In this document: positions 10,421 through 23,200 of the stretch, piece by piece | How positions within the stretch are numbered: position 1 is the first letter of the stretch | How the letters are laid out: each line of letters opens with the position of its first letter | DNA from: Mansonella perstans | Lineage: Eukaryota; Nematoda; Chromadorea; Rhabditida; Onchocercidae | Assembly (NCBI GenBank): GCA_037074765.1 | Contig: JBAMDO010000371.1 | Location: 1 to 31,140 of the forward strand | Reading direction: 5' to 3' | DNA: 31,140 nucleotides | Notes under the pieces: generated by a model | Told to the model about the DNA's origin: nothing | Databases searched by the model: none | The model's input: the letters and a program-made list of their open reading frames with translations, nothing else | Made by a program: the position numbers and the translations under genes

Positions 10421-10824
10421 CAGTAAGCATTTATCAATCCAAATAATTGCAAGTTTAAGCTCAATACACGTTTTCGCATATTTTTTATATATATTACTAT
10501 TGCTATTATCAACAACAATAATCTTTGGTGATCATATCATGTTGTATTATCCATTCATGTTTTGTTTATCTTTCTAAGTTATGTGGTATTTTCTTGCATC
10601 ACTTTTACTACTACTAGTAGTCGTATGGCAGTAGCTTTGAAGTTAATGATTAGAGTCTATTTTACGATGCTTTCAGCCTGAAGTATCCTACGGTCCCACT
10701 ACTACCACTACTACTATTACATATTTTCTGCATGATTCCTTTCATCCTTTCCCTTTTCCGCTCAATCTCCTACTCCTTCTTAACATACTATTTATTCCAT
10801 GAAATTATTATACTAATTTTGCAG

Positions 10825-10967
10825 AAATTGAAACACTCTATAACTTTCTTGCTTGTATATCGAAGCTGTCCCCGCAGTGCTATTTGCAAGAATCAATACC
10901 ATACCGGCGGGCAACATCTGCTTCTTCTTCTGATGCCATTTTACCCACCCATTTTCTCGATGGATAA
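10825..10967 (+). CDS. Possible terminal exon (speculative)
   Basis: A strong acceptor (TACTAATTTTGCAG, ends 10824) is followed by 46 open codons in phase (two bases completing a codon, then ATT GAA ACA ...) to TAA at 10965-10967. The peptide has mixed composition, with IETLYNFLACISKLSPQCYL at its start and SIPYRRATSASSSD later, rather than the simple-repeat composition common around here. G+C is raised. Two other frames are also open through this GC-richer patch, so the assignment is weak, and no upstream partner exon was found. Confidence 0.22.
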
Positions 10968-11861
10968 GACGAATGGATAAGTAAACTTCAGTGGGTATGT
11001 TGTGAAATAAGGAGGAAACTCATCATTCCTAACATTTGCAAAATCAACATCATATTTGCTGTGTTGGCTTGGCTCATTTTAACTAACATATGATCTGTAA
11101 AGTAATTATATGTGGTCTTAAGAAAAGCTTGACAAACTGATATTGAATTTTAGCATAAAAATTTGCATAAATTAGTGCATATCCCTATATGCACAATACA
11201 TTACAATAATTTAATAAAATAGATTATTAGCGTACTATATAAGAGTTTATATTTGTTATTCATATTACTAGCAGACTTGATTTCACCTTTTTAAACTACA
11301 TCGGAAGTTTCGTTTGTATAGGTCGAGAAGTACTGATAAAGTAGAAATAAACTAAAAAGGTTATCAAAGCACTGCAAGACATATTATCCGAAATTCCAAA
11401 GTTTGCGGGTGTAAAAAAAACGTTCTGTCCGATCCTAACAACAAATTTCGATGGGGAAAACAACACGACAATCTAATTCGCAATTATTATGTGAAATAGC
11501 GTAATTATCAGTATACCTCTGACTCTTAGGATAAGCTATTACATTTGCCACGTGAATAATTAATTAGCCGGACAAATAAGTTTTTTCTCTGGCGAAGTAT
11601 ATTGTACCAAATATGATCAAATAAGATCAGAAATCTATTTTTTCATCGGTGTTTATTTATTTTTTCTGCATCAATCAGTTCAATTATTACTAAATAATAT
11701 GCTCGTTTAATTAGCAGAAAAAAGGTCTTTCATGGTTTTCAGACTACTAAAATGTCTGTAGGGTTTATCTGTAGTGTTTGCAAATGATATTCTTCAAGTT
11801 AATTTTTTAAAAGGAAAAAATTATATGTAAAGTATTAGCAAATCGAATAATAGCAATAATA

Positions 11862-11894
<33 letters not shown>

Positions 11895-12360
11895 ATGACA
11901 AAAAACTATTATTGTTGTTATTACTCTTATTACTATTATCGTCGCAAATTTTAAAATATTTTTGTTGGAATGATTGTTTGAAAATGATTTTAATTTATCA
12001 GAGTTTAACTGTATTAAATGAAAAAGGCAAAGAGAGAAATAGGGAGAGACGGACAGAGAGAAAGGAAATGGAAATGATAAAACTGAATCGATTCTTTACT
12101 GAATTTTCAGATATGCCTAATGGAATTTCAACTGGTTACTGAATAATGAAAGAATGGAATAAATGCTAAATAAAACTGTAACAATTTAATTTAATGTAAA
12201 TAATAATAATAACAATAATAATCAACAATAAGTCAAATAATAATTAAGAAGTAATAATGATAAAAATAATAATAATGATGACGATTGCAATAATAAACAT
12301 GATGTTAATGAGAATGAAAGATCGAACAGCTATTGTATTTAGTATTCTAAAATATATTAG
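10968..12360. other. AT-rich stretch with AAT repeats
   Basis: No gene is recognisable. An (AAT)n patch lies at about 11860-11892, and further AATAATAA-type tracts at 12196-12300. The open frame at 11912-12142 is Leu- then Lys/Glu-rich and follows the repeat; it has no domain. Confidence 0.45.
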
Positions 12361-12469
12361 GCAATTGAAATGGATGCAGATGCAGATATGGATCACCATT
12401 TACCGTCAGCAGTAGATCGTCATCAAGATTTCGTTCCGTTCCTTCTGTTCCCTCATCCTCTGTCTACAG
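12361..12469 (+). CDS. Possible 5' exon with a GC splice donor (speculative)
   Basis: After an acceptor-like TATATTAG (ends 12360) an open frame passes ATG at 12370 and reads 33 codons (MDADADMDHHLPSAVD then RHQDFVPFLLFPHPLST). It ends at CTACAG|GCAAGT (12469/12470), a textbook sequence for the minor GC donor class. A GT alternative lies 5 bp further on. G+C is higher than the flanks. A good acceptor, TTACTTCCTCAG, lies at 12653-12664, but joining to it gives an early stop. No family is recognised. Confidence 0.22.
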
Positions 12470-12904
12470 GCAAGTGAAAAGTTTCCAGTTTGCCCTCCTC
12501 CTTGTTTTTTTTTTTTTTTTTTTCTGACCTTACTCCGGCTATCAAGGAAAAAGGAAAGAAGGATAAAAAATCTGGATGGGATAAAGAAGCAAAAAAAGAT
12601 GGAAGGAATTGTTGGATGAAACTTTGTGACATCATTTCACAATTTTAATTTTTACTTCCTCAGGTAACAACTAAAATGGAATAGAACAATTTAATGAAAC
12701 ATTCAAATGAACGAATAAGAGGAACTTCTTCCATAGCAATCCACTGAAATACTAAAGTGAAGTGAGTTATTTCAAATTATGTTTGCTTCAAATGCACAAC
12801 ACACAATCCTCTTCAGATAGTTAAGTTTTAGTGTGCGCCTTCTGTTATTTTACAGTTGTTGTAGTCTTCTTCTTTTCTCCTTCATCCTTTATCTTTCATA
12901 CTCA

Positions 12905-12936
12905 TCATTCTTATCCTTATCCTTATCCTTATCATT
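12905..12936. repeat. (CTTATC)n hexanucleotide repeat
   Basis: About four consecutive CTTATC/TTATCC units inside a pyrimidine-rich stretch (12840-12990). It produces a Tyr/Pro- and Phe-rich chance frame on the plus strand. Confidence 0.8.
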
Positions 12937-13264
12937 CTTCCTTCTCCTCTTTTTTCCCTTTTCTCTTTTGCTATTGGTTCCTTCCATTCTTCCTGAAATT
13001 CCTTTTAGCTGAATGTTTGAAATTCTTATCTGATATCGCCTGTTTCTAATCTGTCTTATATCATTTCACTGCGAAGAATCTAAAATGTCTTTCTGTCCCA
13101 GTCACTATCGGTGGTACAGGCGAATTATCAATACTGGCTAATGCTTTATGATAATTCAGATAGTGATAATGATAATTGTGATATCGTGTCTTTCATTTAT
13201 CGCGTCAAACCTATCGATCTTACCATGTATCTACACCGCAAATAATCATTCTAACCCATCCACG

Positions 13265-13307
13265 CATACATACACACACACACACACACACATACACCCA
13301 CATACAC

Positions 13308-13372
<65 letters not shown>

Positions 13373-13492
13373 ATCACACACACACACACATACGCACACA
13401 CACACACACACACATATACATACACACACATACACAACACACACACACATATACACATATACACATACAAACACACATACACATATGCGCAT
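13265..13492. repeat. (CA)n microsatellite block
   Basis: About 230 bp of CA/TG dinucleotide repeat with CATA and CACC interruptions. The longest perfect run is at 13309-13367 (59 bp). The Thr/His-rich and Cys/Val-rich open frames on both strands here are artefacts of the repeat. Confidence 0.97.
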
Positions 13493-13559
13493 ACATAACG
13501 CGACAGCCAAGATGAAGAAATAGAGGAAGAAAGTTTAGTTTAACTAATACCAAAGCTTA

Positions 13560-13690
13560 TAATCACATGCACATCAACACACAGCTGACAGACACACGCA
13601 CAGACAGACAGACGGACAGACAGGAATCACACATCACAACCACACACACACACACATATACACCACATACATACACGTACAGACACATAC
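13560..13690. repeat. Second CA-rich block with a GACA tetranucleotide tract
   Basis: CA repeats interrupted by a GACA-type tract (about 13586-13623: repeated CAGA/GACA units), then another CA run at 13638-13656. Separated from the main CA block by about 70 bp of unique sequence. Confidence 0.85.
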
Positions 13691-14805
13691 ATAACTAACC
13701 ATCACCGTTTCCTCACGGGAAAACGAGAAAAGTTTACTTGCTTACAGCAATGCAAAAATTAGAAAGAACCGTAGAATCGTTCCTGTTTTCCCTCATCCCT
13801 TCTTTACTCTCTTCCTTCTTACTTCATTCAACTATCCATAATTTTCACTCATAACAATCGATCCGTGCCTGTCTGTCCACTCATTTCTTACCCTATAATG
13901 TTATGCGTCTTTACCCTTGTTGTTTAATTGAACTTTTTAAAATGATTTATAAGTGCTCTGCCAGGTTGGATAATAAACATATGATCTCACAACACATTCA
14001 CCATTATCATCATTATCACTGCCACTACCGTTATTTTTATTATAATGGTATCAGCTCTGTTGTTATCACTATCAGCATTATGTACACCCTTGCTCTATCA
14101 ATAATGGTAAAACAAATAGCTTGAATTCCTCCCTTTTTCTTTTTTCTCAAAACATTACATTAATTAATTTTTCATTCAAAGATATTGATAAGGCATAAGA
14201 AGCAAAAAAAAAAAAAAAAGAAAAAAAAAAAACATTCAGCTCATAAAAAGTTTGTTTAATTAACTCAGTATCTGTTGTTGTAATGAACTAATTTTCGACC
14301 AATGATCAGAATGTAATCGCTTATCACATAAACAATTTATTTATGTGACAATTGAATGAAATTATGACAAATTCGAATAAGTTAACTTTGAATTTTCAAA
14401 TTGCTTTTCCAATTATTACAAAATGGCAAGATATAATTAGGAAGAAAATTTATGCTCAATCCGTTTTGTAGATGAAAATTTTGCGTATTTTCACCGTTGC
14501 GATACTATAAAGTAAATAAAAAAAAAAACAGAAGAGAGGAAATTTTCAGAGAACTTGAAATCAACGAAAATAAAGGTTACAATAAAACATAATTTGAAAT
14601 TAATGAAAGTACCGGAGTTCAAATAAAAGTGAATGACAACTGAATAGTTATACATTTTGTGTCATTAGGTCATTATCACTTTAAGTATCACTAAAGCACA
14701 CTTTTTTTAATCACATATATTTAATTCCACGCATTATAATTTCGATATTTTAAATTTTTATTCAAGTGTTCAATGATTTCAAGTCTCGCAAAGACACGAA
14801 ATTAT
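13691..14805. other. AT-rich stretch without a gene
   Basis: No supportable gene. Contains an A-rich tract at about 14204-14232. The 73-codon plus-strand frame at 13903-14124 is Tyr/His-rich because it crosses CAT/CAC repeats. No RNA gene is recognised. Confidence 0.45.
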
Positions 14806-14901
14806 GGTGATTAATAATAATTAATAATAATGGTAATAAAAATGATAATAATAATAATAGTGATAATAATAATGGTAATAATGATAATAATGATAATAAT
14901 A

Positions 14902-14971
<70 letters not shown>

Positions 14972-15125
14972 TAATAGTAATAAGAATGACAATGGCTAAT
15001 AATGATAATTAATAATAATAATAATAACAATAATTGTAACAATAATAATAATGGTCATAATAATAAGTGATAGTAATAAATAACAACAACTGCTGTAATA
15101 ATGGAATAATGATAATAATTGAATA
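14806..15125. repeat. (AAT)n microsatellite region
   Basis: About 320 bp dominated by AAT with GAT, GGT and AGT variants. The perfect core is 14906-14969 (64 bp, about 21 units). Poly-Leu, poly-Tyr and poly-Ile frames over it are repeat artefacts. Confidence 0.95.
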
Positions 15126-16912
15126 ATGATGTGTGATATGCTAGTTGTCCAACTTGTCCATCAGCATCACTCCCAATCATTTATGCTTTTCTGTCTCCCA
15201 GAAACTATATCGTAGTCGATAGTAATAGCCTATGTGGCAATCCTACTACTGCTGTGATTGATGACCAGTTTGGTATGCAGTTTGGATATTAAGCTAATGT
15301 TTTATGTGATACAGTTGTGATGATCCGAACAACTGTAATTGAAATATCATAAAATGTCCATTATTAATTATGCAAATGATAATTACAATGTTAGATGGGA
15401 GCAGATGTAAAAATAATATAAATGAAAAGAAAAATGATATGAAGTAGAACGGCAAGGAAATAAATGAAGCAAATGTAATAAGAAAAGAAATGAAATAATA
15501 ATACTATGAAATTTAATCTTCTTAAAGATATACTTTTTTGTGTTATTCAACTGCATGATGGTGATAATGTGATGATAATATATGATAAAATTTTAACTGA
15601 TTTCGATAATTTCGCTGTCGGATATTAAGAATGTATTCTGATAACGTTGTAACAATGCTTAAAAGAATAGACGAAAAACGAAAAACTTTCCATACGTTGA
15701 GACAATCAAATATAAGCAAAGATAATTCAATGAACTATAATAATCATAAATAATTTTTTATGGCAGTTAAATTCTAATAATATTACCCTTTCACAAAAGA
15801 AAAGAGAGTAGAAATTTGCATACATCAAATGTAAATAACATCCGGGAGTTTCCAGCCAATTAGTAAATATCAATAATCAATAAAAAATATCGATTTCAAC
15901 TTAGTTAAAAAATAAAAAATTAAACTTAATTAAACCTAATTTTAAATTTGCAATTTAAAATTTGAAAATTAATTCATTTTCACTTTTTTTTTTTTGTTCA
16001 AAATTACTGAATTGAACATTGAAATGAATGCAATAATTGATCGGTGTTAATGTTGCTTTCCTTCTGCCTTTAATGACAAACAGATGGTTCAACCTGTACT
16101 AGTTGAAATGCATTATCGGTTTAGATATTTATGCGTATGGTGGAAGTAGTAGATCAGATCGGAATGATAATATGTCATGCATGTTACGGTACGGGAAACA
16201 AAATTTGTCTTTATATATTTTATATATATTTTGATATAAAGAAAAATTCATAAATTCTAATTTTAATTAGTTAAAAACATTAACCAAATTTATCTCAAAA
16301 ACAAACAATAAAAAAAGCAATACATAGGTTTAAATTTTCCAGTACTTCTAAATGTCAAACAAAAGGACCTTAAAATTAATTATATTTTAATATTCTAATA
16401 AACTTTTAGACGAAATTATTTTAGGAAGTATTACCTAAATTGGAATAATTGGAATTCTTATTTTTGAATTCAGATCAATTACAAAAGAAAAAATTTCGAG
16501 CAAATATTCATTAGGATATTTTAATTTTGTCAAAGTTCATGCAAAAAAGATGAATGATTGATTTGTCAGCTTGAGCAAGCAAATGATTAATTATGAAAAA
16601 TGGATGAGAACTCGAGATTTGATCAATAATATTTATTGCTCACTTCTTGAACTGAATAATAATATTTTAAAATTGACTTGCCAGGAAATAAATTTGTAAA
16701 AAAGGATGCAATTTCATTAATTCGTTTTTCCACCTCATTTATGCTTGCATAATTTCTGTTGAAATCCTTTTTAAATCATTGATTATCACATGACAAACAA
16801 AGTTTTGAAAATTCAAAGAATTTTCTAAATATAAATCGTTTCAAATTACTTTTAAATTTTTTTTAAGTATTTTATATATTTTGCAATCATTACAGTTATA
16901 CTGTAGGCAATG
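15126..16912. other. AT-rich stretch without a gene
   Basis: Slightly GC-richer at 15130-15300, otherwise strongly AT-rich. I see no open frame with a recognisable product, no splice-flanked exon and no repeat family. Confidence 0.45.
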
Positions 16913-16938
16913 CTTTGTCTTATTGAAATAAGACAAAG
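16913..16938. repeat. Perfect inverted repeat, 12-bp arms
   Basis: The arm CTTTGTCTTATT is followed by GA and then its exact reverse complement AATAAGACAAAG. The 2-nt spacer makes it nearly palindromic. It could form a cruciform or an RNA hairpin; no flanking terminal-repeat transposon is visible. Confidence 0.8.
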
Positions 16939-17180
16939 TAATCTTATTGAAATACTTCCAAAAAATGATAAAACTTGAATTCAGTTCTTTCGAGAAATGG
17001 CGATATATTGGACAAACACTGTGCAACTTCAACTGGGTGTCTTCCAGCGAGATTCACCGTCATAATTTTTTTAAAATACTACGCAATGCTTCATGAAGGT
17101 CGAGAGTTATCAGCAATGCTAAACTTGTTTGTTCCTTGTCAACTGTTATCATTTAAATCATTGACTCAATTTTAATCAGT

Positions 17181-17208
17181 CGTTAACATGCTTTTAAGCA
17201 CGTTAACG
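17181..17208. repeat. Near-perfect inverted repeat, 13-bp arms
   Basis: The arms CGTTAACATGCTT and AAGCACGTTAACG are complementary except at one position and are separated by TT. The outer part carries GTTAAC on both sides. It lies about 270 bp from the 16913 inverted repeat. Function unknown; possibly a palindromic protein-binding site or a chance palindrome. Confidence 0.75.
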
Positions 17209-20200
17209 TACAATGTGCAAACGTATTGATCACTTGCATTATTGTAGTAGCTAATAATAAATTACTACAAATGAAAAAAAATAAAAAATTTTGCCATGAA
17301 ATTGAGAATAAATTTAAATTTATAGAAATTTCATTATTTCAAATTTCATCTGCAAATAATAATTCAAAAACTTGAGGGAAACGAAAGATTTCAATTCAGA
17401 AAAAAAAGAGAACATTCTGTTTATAATTTGTCTGTTTAATTTATGTAATATAAATTAAAGTAAGTAAATAAATGGTAGATAAAATTTTAGTAAAGCAATG
17501 ATCGAAACAGGATTGAAACATCGAAAGACTCATTAACCGGTATGATAATAGTATCAAATAAATACTTAAGTTGCAAGTAAGTTTACTTTTTTGTAGAGAA
17601 CCAATAAAGTCAAATGGGGTGGGGCGAGATGGCGGTGGGGGAGAGGAAGGTGATGGATAGGACTGAAGTTTTGTAAAAAAAGTAAGTGGGTGAAAAATTT
17701 TTGAATGCAATAACACAAACACTTAAATACTTCAATCCTTACAACTTTTACATATCGAAAGACGCACGCTTGCTGATGCGCGCATGCGTGCATGTGACGA
17801 AATGTACGTGACATTGAAATTGTAAACAAAATGGAAAGAAACATCAAAATATTTGTTTCATTATTACTGAAGCAGAAAATGAGATGATTGTTGTGTGTAT
17901 ATGCATAAAGGAACAATAAACAGACTTAACTCGATGGAAATTAAAAAGAAATGAAAAAATATTATTTAGTGATTTTTCCGTGTTTTTTGTATTTTAAATT
18001 ATTGCCCTTTGATATTTAAAACATTTAAGAAGCTGTAATTAAAAAGTTATAAATGATTCAAAAAGTTTATGGAAATGATTTTGACTATTTTTGTATGTTT
18101 TAATTATTGTGCTAATTAATTATTTTATTTAACCAAAAATATATGTAGATATAAGGATTGTTATCACAAATAATTTCATATTTCCAGTAAGCTTTGCTTT
18201 TTCATTTCATCAAAATTTGGAATTTTTTGAAATTTTTTGCAATCAATGTTAAAATTTTACGAATTCCTGGCAAAAAGAATTTTTGAAAATCGATAATATT
18301 CAGATGTAGTCCAATTTTGTGGCTTTTAGTACGCACAACTCGAAGTAACTAAAAGTTAAAACTTGCGACTCAATTTATATTCAAAATTTTTAACCTTATT
18401 TGAAAATCAGGAAGAGGAAATTAAATATGAGAATAGGAAAGAGAGGAAATAGATAGATAGAGAGAGAGAGAGACAAGGAGGAAAAGGGAGAAACAGCTGG
18501 GAGGAAGTAAGAAGTTAAAGACAATCTGCTAGGACTCTTTCTACAAACTACAATCATTAAAACTAATTAATGCAAAGAGAAAAAAGTCAGTTCTTCAATG
18601 AAAAGAAGACAAGCTATTTGAAAAATGAAAACAAAACCAATAAGCGTTGGTTTATTTTACAAAAAACTTCCGTCCTTTTTATTTTTTTCTATGCAACTTT
18701 GATTTTAGAAAAAAAAGTGAAAAGAGAAAAATATTGTAATATTAATTGAAATTAAAGTTTTAATTAAACAAATTTGATCTTTTTAAACAAATGAATAAAT
18801 TGACAATAGCAAAAATAACAAAATTGTATGTAACACTGAAATTGCCATGTGTTTGTGTAGGTCTGTATAAAAGACGAAAGAATAAAGCTGAAATTGATGT
18901 AGTGAAGAAGGAATGGGAAGGGATGGTATATTCCTATTAATGGAAGAAAACGGTACCAGGAACAGACCTACTTTGCAAAACGGAACAGAAGCATATATTC
19001 ATTAAATCTTGTCTAAAGCTAGTCTGTTCCAATCGTTGCTAGCCACAATTTATCCGTCTGTCTCTTTTGTCAGGCCACACGCACATGTCTCTTTGAATTC
19101 AACAGTAATTACAAAATGTAATAACACCTCTATTTAAGCCTTCTTTACATTCATCCAACCATCCATTCAATTCATTCATCCAGTGATAATCGATAAATCT
19201 TATTTACCTTAATATCAGGCTATTTTATATTAAGTCGCAAACTTCCCGTTACTACTACTATTCGGGAATGATCGAAACAATCGATCAAATGATAGCATCT
19301 ATCTAGATATGTTAACGTCATTCTAATTAAATAATTTTTAATAAATATACATATTTATTTTGGTCAAGTCAAATTATTGATATTATGGTAGTTTATGACA
19401 AATGTTTTTACTTAGTGGCTCGAAATAATGCTAATTTATTTATTTAAAGACTAATTGAAAAAATAAATTATGCAGATTATTGTCTCAACAGCTAGCAGAA
19501 CAAAATAGTAAAGCAAATTCTTCTTTGATTAATTACGTTTTATAAAGCATAAAGAATGGTGTAATTGAATCATTTCTTTTCTATCAATAGAAAAAAGCGC
19601 TCATCATACATTGAATTTTTAAATTTATACATTTCATTTCATTAAATTAGAAAAAAACATAAAAAAAAAACACAAAAGTCCTTCTAAAACCACGTTTCTG
19701 CATTATACTTCTTATTTTTAATTATTATAGCAAATTTTTGTTTATTTAAGGGAAAGACGAAAGTATGACAGTTGTATCAGGTCAGCCAATCATAGTCGAG
19801 ATGATTTTTTTTCTGGGCTCCTTCTTATTGAATGATTCATAACTCAGTTCATTTTATATTTTCTAGCAATATTGGCCTTCTTCCCTTTGTATAATCAGTT
19901 TTTTAAAGATCATTTCTCAGTTCTGTGAACAATATATACATCACTGAATTGGCCCTTAGACATGAAACGAAAATATATAGTTTATCATTAAGCTTAATAA
20001 TTTAGCACTTCTGCCTTTCTCTATCATTCTTTTTCTACTGTTCCTTTTCTCTTGGCGACACCGACAGATTTTAAGATTACATATTATTTGGAATTTGAAT
20101 CTATCAGCTGTATATGGGTTAAATCCTTTTCTCCTCCAATTTCTCTCCCCTCTTCATTTCATTTTCTGATATAATACAAAAAAGAATTAATTTATCAATA

Positions 20201-23200
20201 ATGGATATACTTGAATGTGATACACACGGCTAATTTAATTAATTTCATTTTCAATCTGATGCAGTGTATGAGAAGTAAAAATGACATCAGCCAATACAGG
20301 AAAATTTCCGATTTTAACATCTAATCGCTTTTATTCAAATTTTCAAATTACTAATTAATCGTTTTCCCTTCTTCCTTTTAAATCGAAATATTAAACGATT
20401 ATTGCTGGTGCTCGTATCAAATCAGTTTTTGATAAAGAATATAATAGAAAAAAAATTGATAAATGGGATATTTGTAATCAGCAGTGATAAAATTTGATAT
20501 AATGAACTGTAGATCATTCATTGAATCATTTAGCTAGTAGTGTCACCCTGTATATACTATTTAAAGTATAAATTTTACAGATAGAGAAATTTAAAATCAG
20601 AACATTTTAATAGCATCTAGAAACGTAAGGTAAAGCACTAAAATGAAGTAATTTTGCGCACAATTATTTTGTTTTAAAAATTAAACTGGTAATGTTATGC
20701 TATCAAATAAAGCAAATGCATTTTAAGCATTGATGATTAATCCAAACAAATATGTTGGAATAAAAAAGTTAAAAATGAAAAAGTCAAATTTATGCTTTGT
20801 ATAATATTAATCCTTATGCTATTGAATAATGCTCAAAAATGAAATACTTACTTGACTTAAGCACAAAATATTACTCCAACTCTTGCTTATCCGAAATATT
20901 TCCAAATGAGACAATTGCGAGCAAAATTGAAAAAGTCAGAGAAAACTATTTCAGTTAGTAAATTCAGTAACCTAATAATCTTCCAGCAAAGAAATCGACA
21001 GAAATTTAATTAAATATTTAATATAATATACTGGGAAATCATTATTTATTGTTGTTATTATCGCATCATGAAGCGATAAGCAACTTTACAACTTTCGATC
21101 AATATTTGGCATATATATATTCAAATAAACTACACGCATGATAAGTTAGTTAATGTTGACATATTGATTAATAAGAAGTGAAAGAGTACTTTATAAAGAG
21201 TATTTGAAAGAGCACCTAATTGCAAATATCATAAGCATTTGTAAGACGATTGTATTGAATAATCGATTAGCTATGAAATTTTTTACACCATGTACTTGAT
21301 CTTTGATTAGAAGATCAATTATCATGGATAATTAATCAAATAATTAATACAGAAAATCTTTCATCATTTGGAATACTCTAAATTGTTCATATTATTTTAC
21401 CACCAAAAGCAATAGTGATTTGTTTGTTTCGCTTAATGTTTCGATTGTTTCGCTTAATCATCTCCCATATAGACTTAATTTATTAAGCATCGTAACCGTC
21501 GTTATTGTAATCGTTATCATTACCATTGTTTAGGTACGAATTAAAAAGATAGAAACATAAAATGGTTAAATTTTTATGATAACTAAAATTAAACATTTTA
21601 CAGTGTTTAATTCATTGCAAAAAATTTTTTGGAATTTCTGATTTTGCAAAAAATTATGTGATGAAAAATCTTACGATACTATTTACTAGGGATCATGTTT
21701 CATGAAACCAACTTAAAGGATCATTTATCAAAAGTCCTCACGCAGAATATTTCGTTGACAATAATCTATAGGGTTGAATTTTCGGTGAATTCAATCATAA
21801 TTTAAAAAAAATCATTGTTCAATTAATTCTCTGTTGTATGAACGATGATTTTTTTTTTTTTTTACATTATATACGGTAGGCTTTTGTCAATATTTTTTTT
21901 TTTTGTCAAGACAACTAAGTCAACATTGACTTTTCGAAGAATTTTACGTCAACAAAATGTTTTGAATTTGAAAGTCTTAAAAAAAATGTGAAACAGCATT
22001 ACTGCAATTTACAATGATTATTTGCAGTGTTCATAGCTATTAAAACAAATTCGATAATTTTTCTCAAGAATCTTCAATTTCATTCCATCTAAAATTACTG
22101 CTTCAATCTTAACTACTCTCGGGTCTTTGACTTTCTCATTTCAAATATGCCTCTTATAAGTAATGCAAATCACCACAGATAAAAAGCTTTTTTTCATTTT
22201 TTTCAAATCTTTATTGATTTTTCCAGCAGTAATTGAGATTGCCATCTTTTTACAATAAATGCATCTTCTGTCATCTTCTTGTCATCTTAAGATTCATTCA
22301 TAATAATTTTATTCAGTTCACCCATGTTATACAGCTTGATGCAACAAATAAATACTGAAACGAAATTAAAAAAAAAAAAATAAAACTGCTAAACGGAGTT
22401 CAAAAAATACTCATATGCAATTTAAATAAACACTCAAAGGGAACTAAAAATTAATCCTTGCTAAGACAAATCAGATTTGAGCTTTAGAAAATAAAACACA
22501 GTGGTAGTTTTAAATTTTAATAGCTCAACTCGAGACAACATTTTAATAGCAAAACGGTTAAAAAAATTTTTTTTAAACAATGATTGAGAAGACAGTCCAG
22601 TATAATGGATTTCCATATGATAAATTCAAAATCGTCTAAAGGAACAAAGTAAATATAATGCAGTCACTTACTGTAGTAAAAGTACTGTTACATTGAAAAA
22701 TTATGCGAAACTTACATTGATGCACTTGAGAAGTTGCAAATTGATTAGAATATTTCAAGTAATTTCTAAATATTTTACTTTTCGATTAATTTTAAAATAT
22801 AGACAGTATCATCACTTTGTTTAAATTTCTAATTAATAAAGAAAAAAATTCTCGAAATGATAAGTTATGATACTGTTGTTGGTCAATGAGATAATCATGC
22901 AACCACCAACAACTTAGGATTATAGATGGAAATGGTAACTGATGACGGATAATAATATTGATAAAAAAAAAATAAAGCAGTTATTTTCATATGCACATGA
23001 AATAACTTTCCCAAAATTTGTCACTTATTTTAACATAGTGACAATTCAGCAATAAACTCGCAGCTAAACAATGACATGTATTCTCAGAAAGAAAGGACGA
23101 AACAATTCAGATGAAATATTTCAGCAAAATGGTATAATTTTTTAAGTTTATAGATGAATTTTCAAAATTTCAAGAAATTTAAAGCAAAATTCGATAGGCA

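Noticed and set aside
13060..13180. Minus-strand peptide SPVPPIVTGTERHFRFFAVK before a stop
   Set aside because: Looks coding-like, but there is no acceptor at a sensible place, and the upstream frame runs into TTATCA simple sequence.
13148..13510. Long Thr/His and Cys/Val open frames on both strands
   Set aside because: Products of the CA/TG dinucleotide repeat, which has no stops in several frames.
14762..15042. Poly-Leu, poly-Tyr and poly-Ile frames
   Set aside because: Products of the AAT repeat.
16975..17175. Plus-strand 66-codon frame with a hydrophobic middle
   Set aside because: No recognisable domain or signal peptide, and no good splice sites at its ends.
17776..17796. 21-bp alternating purine/pyrimidine run (possible Z-DNA)
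   Set aside because: Short and imperfect as a signal; no neighbouring feature gives it a role.
18910..19007. Plus-strand frame MGRDGIFLLMEENGTRNRP and onward to a stop
   Set aside because: About 30 codons, no splice sites bracketing it and no family; within chance.
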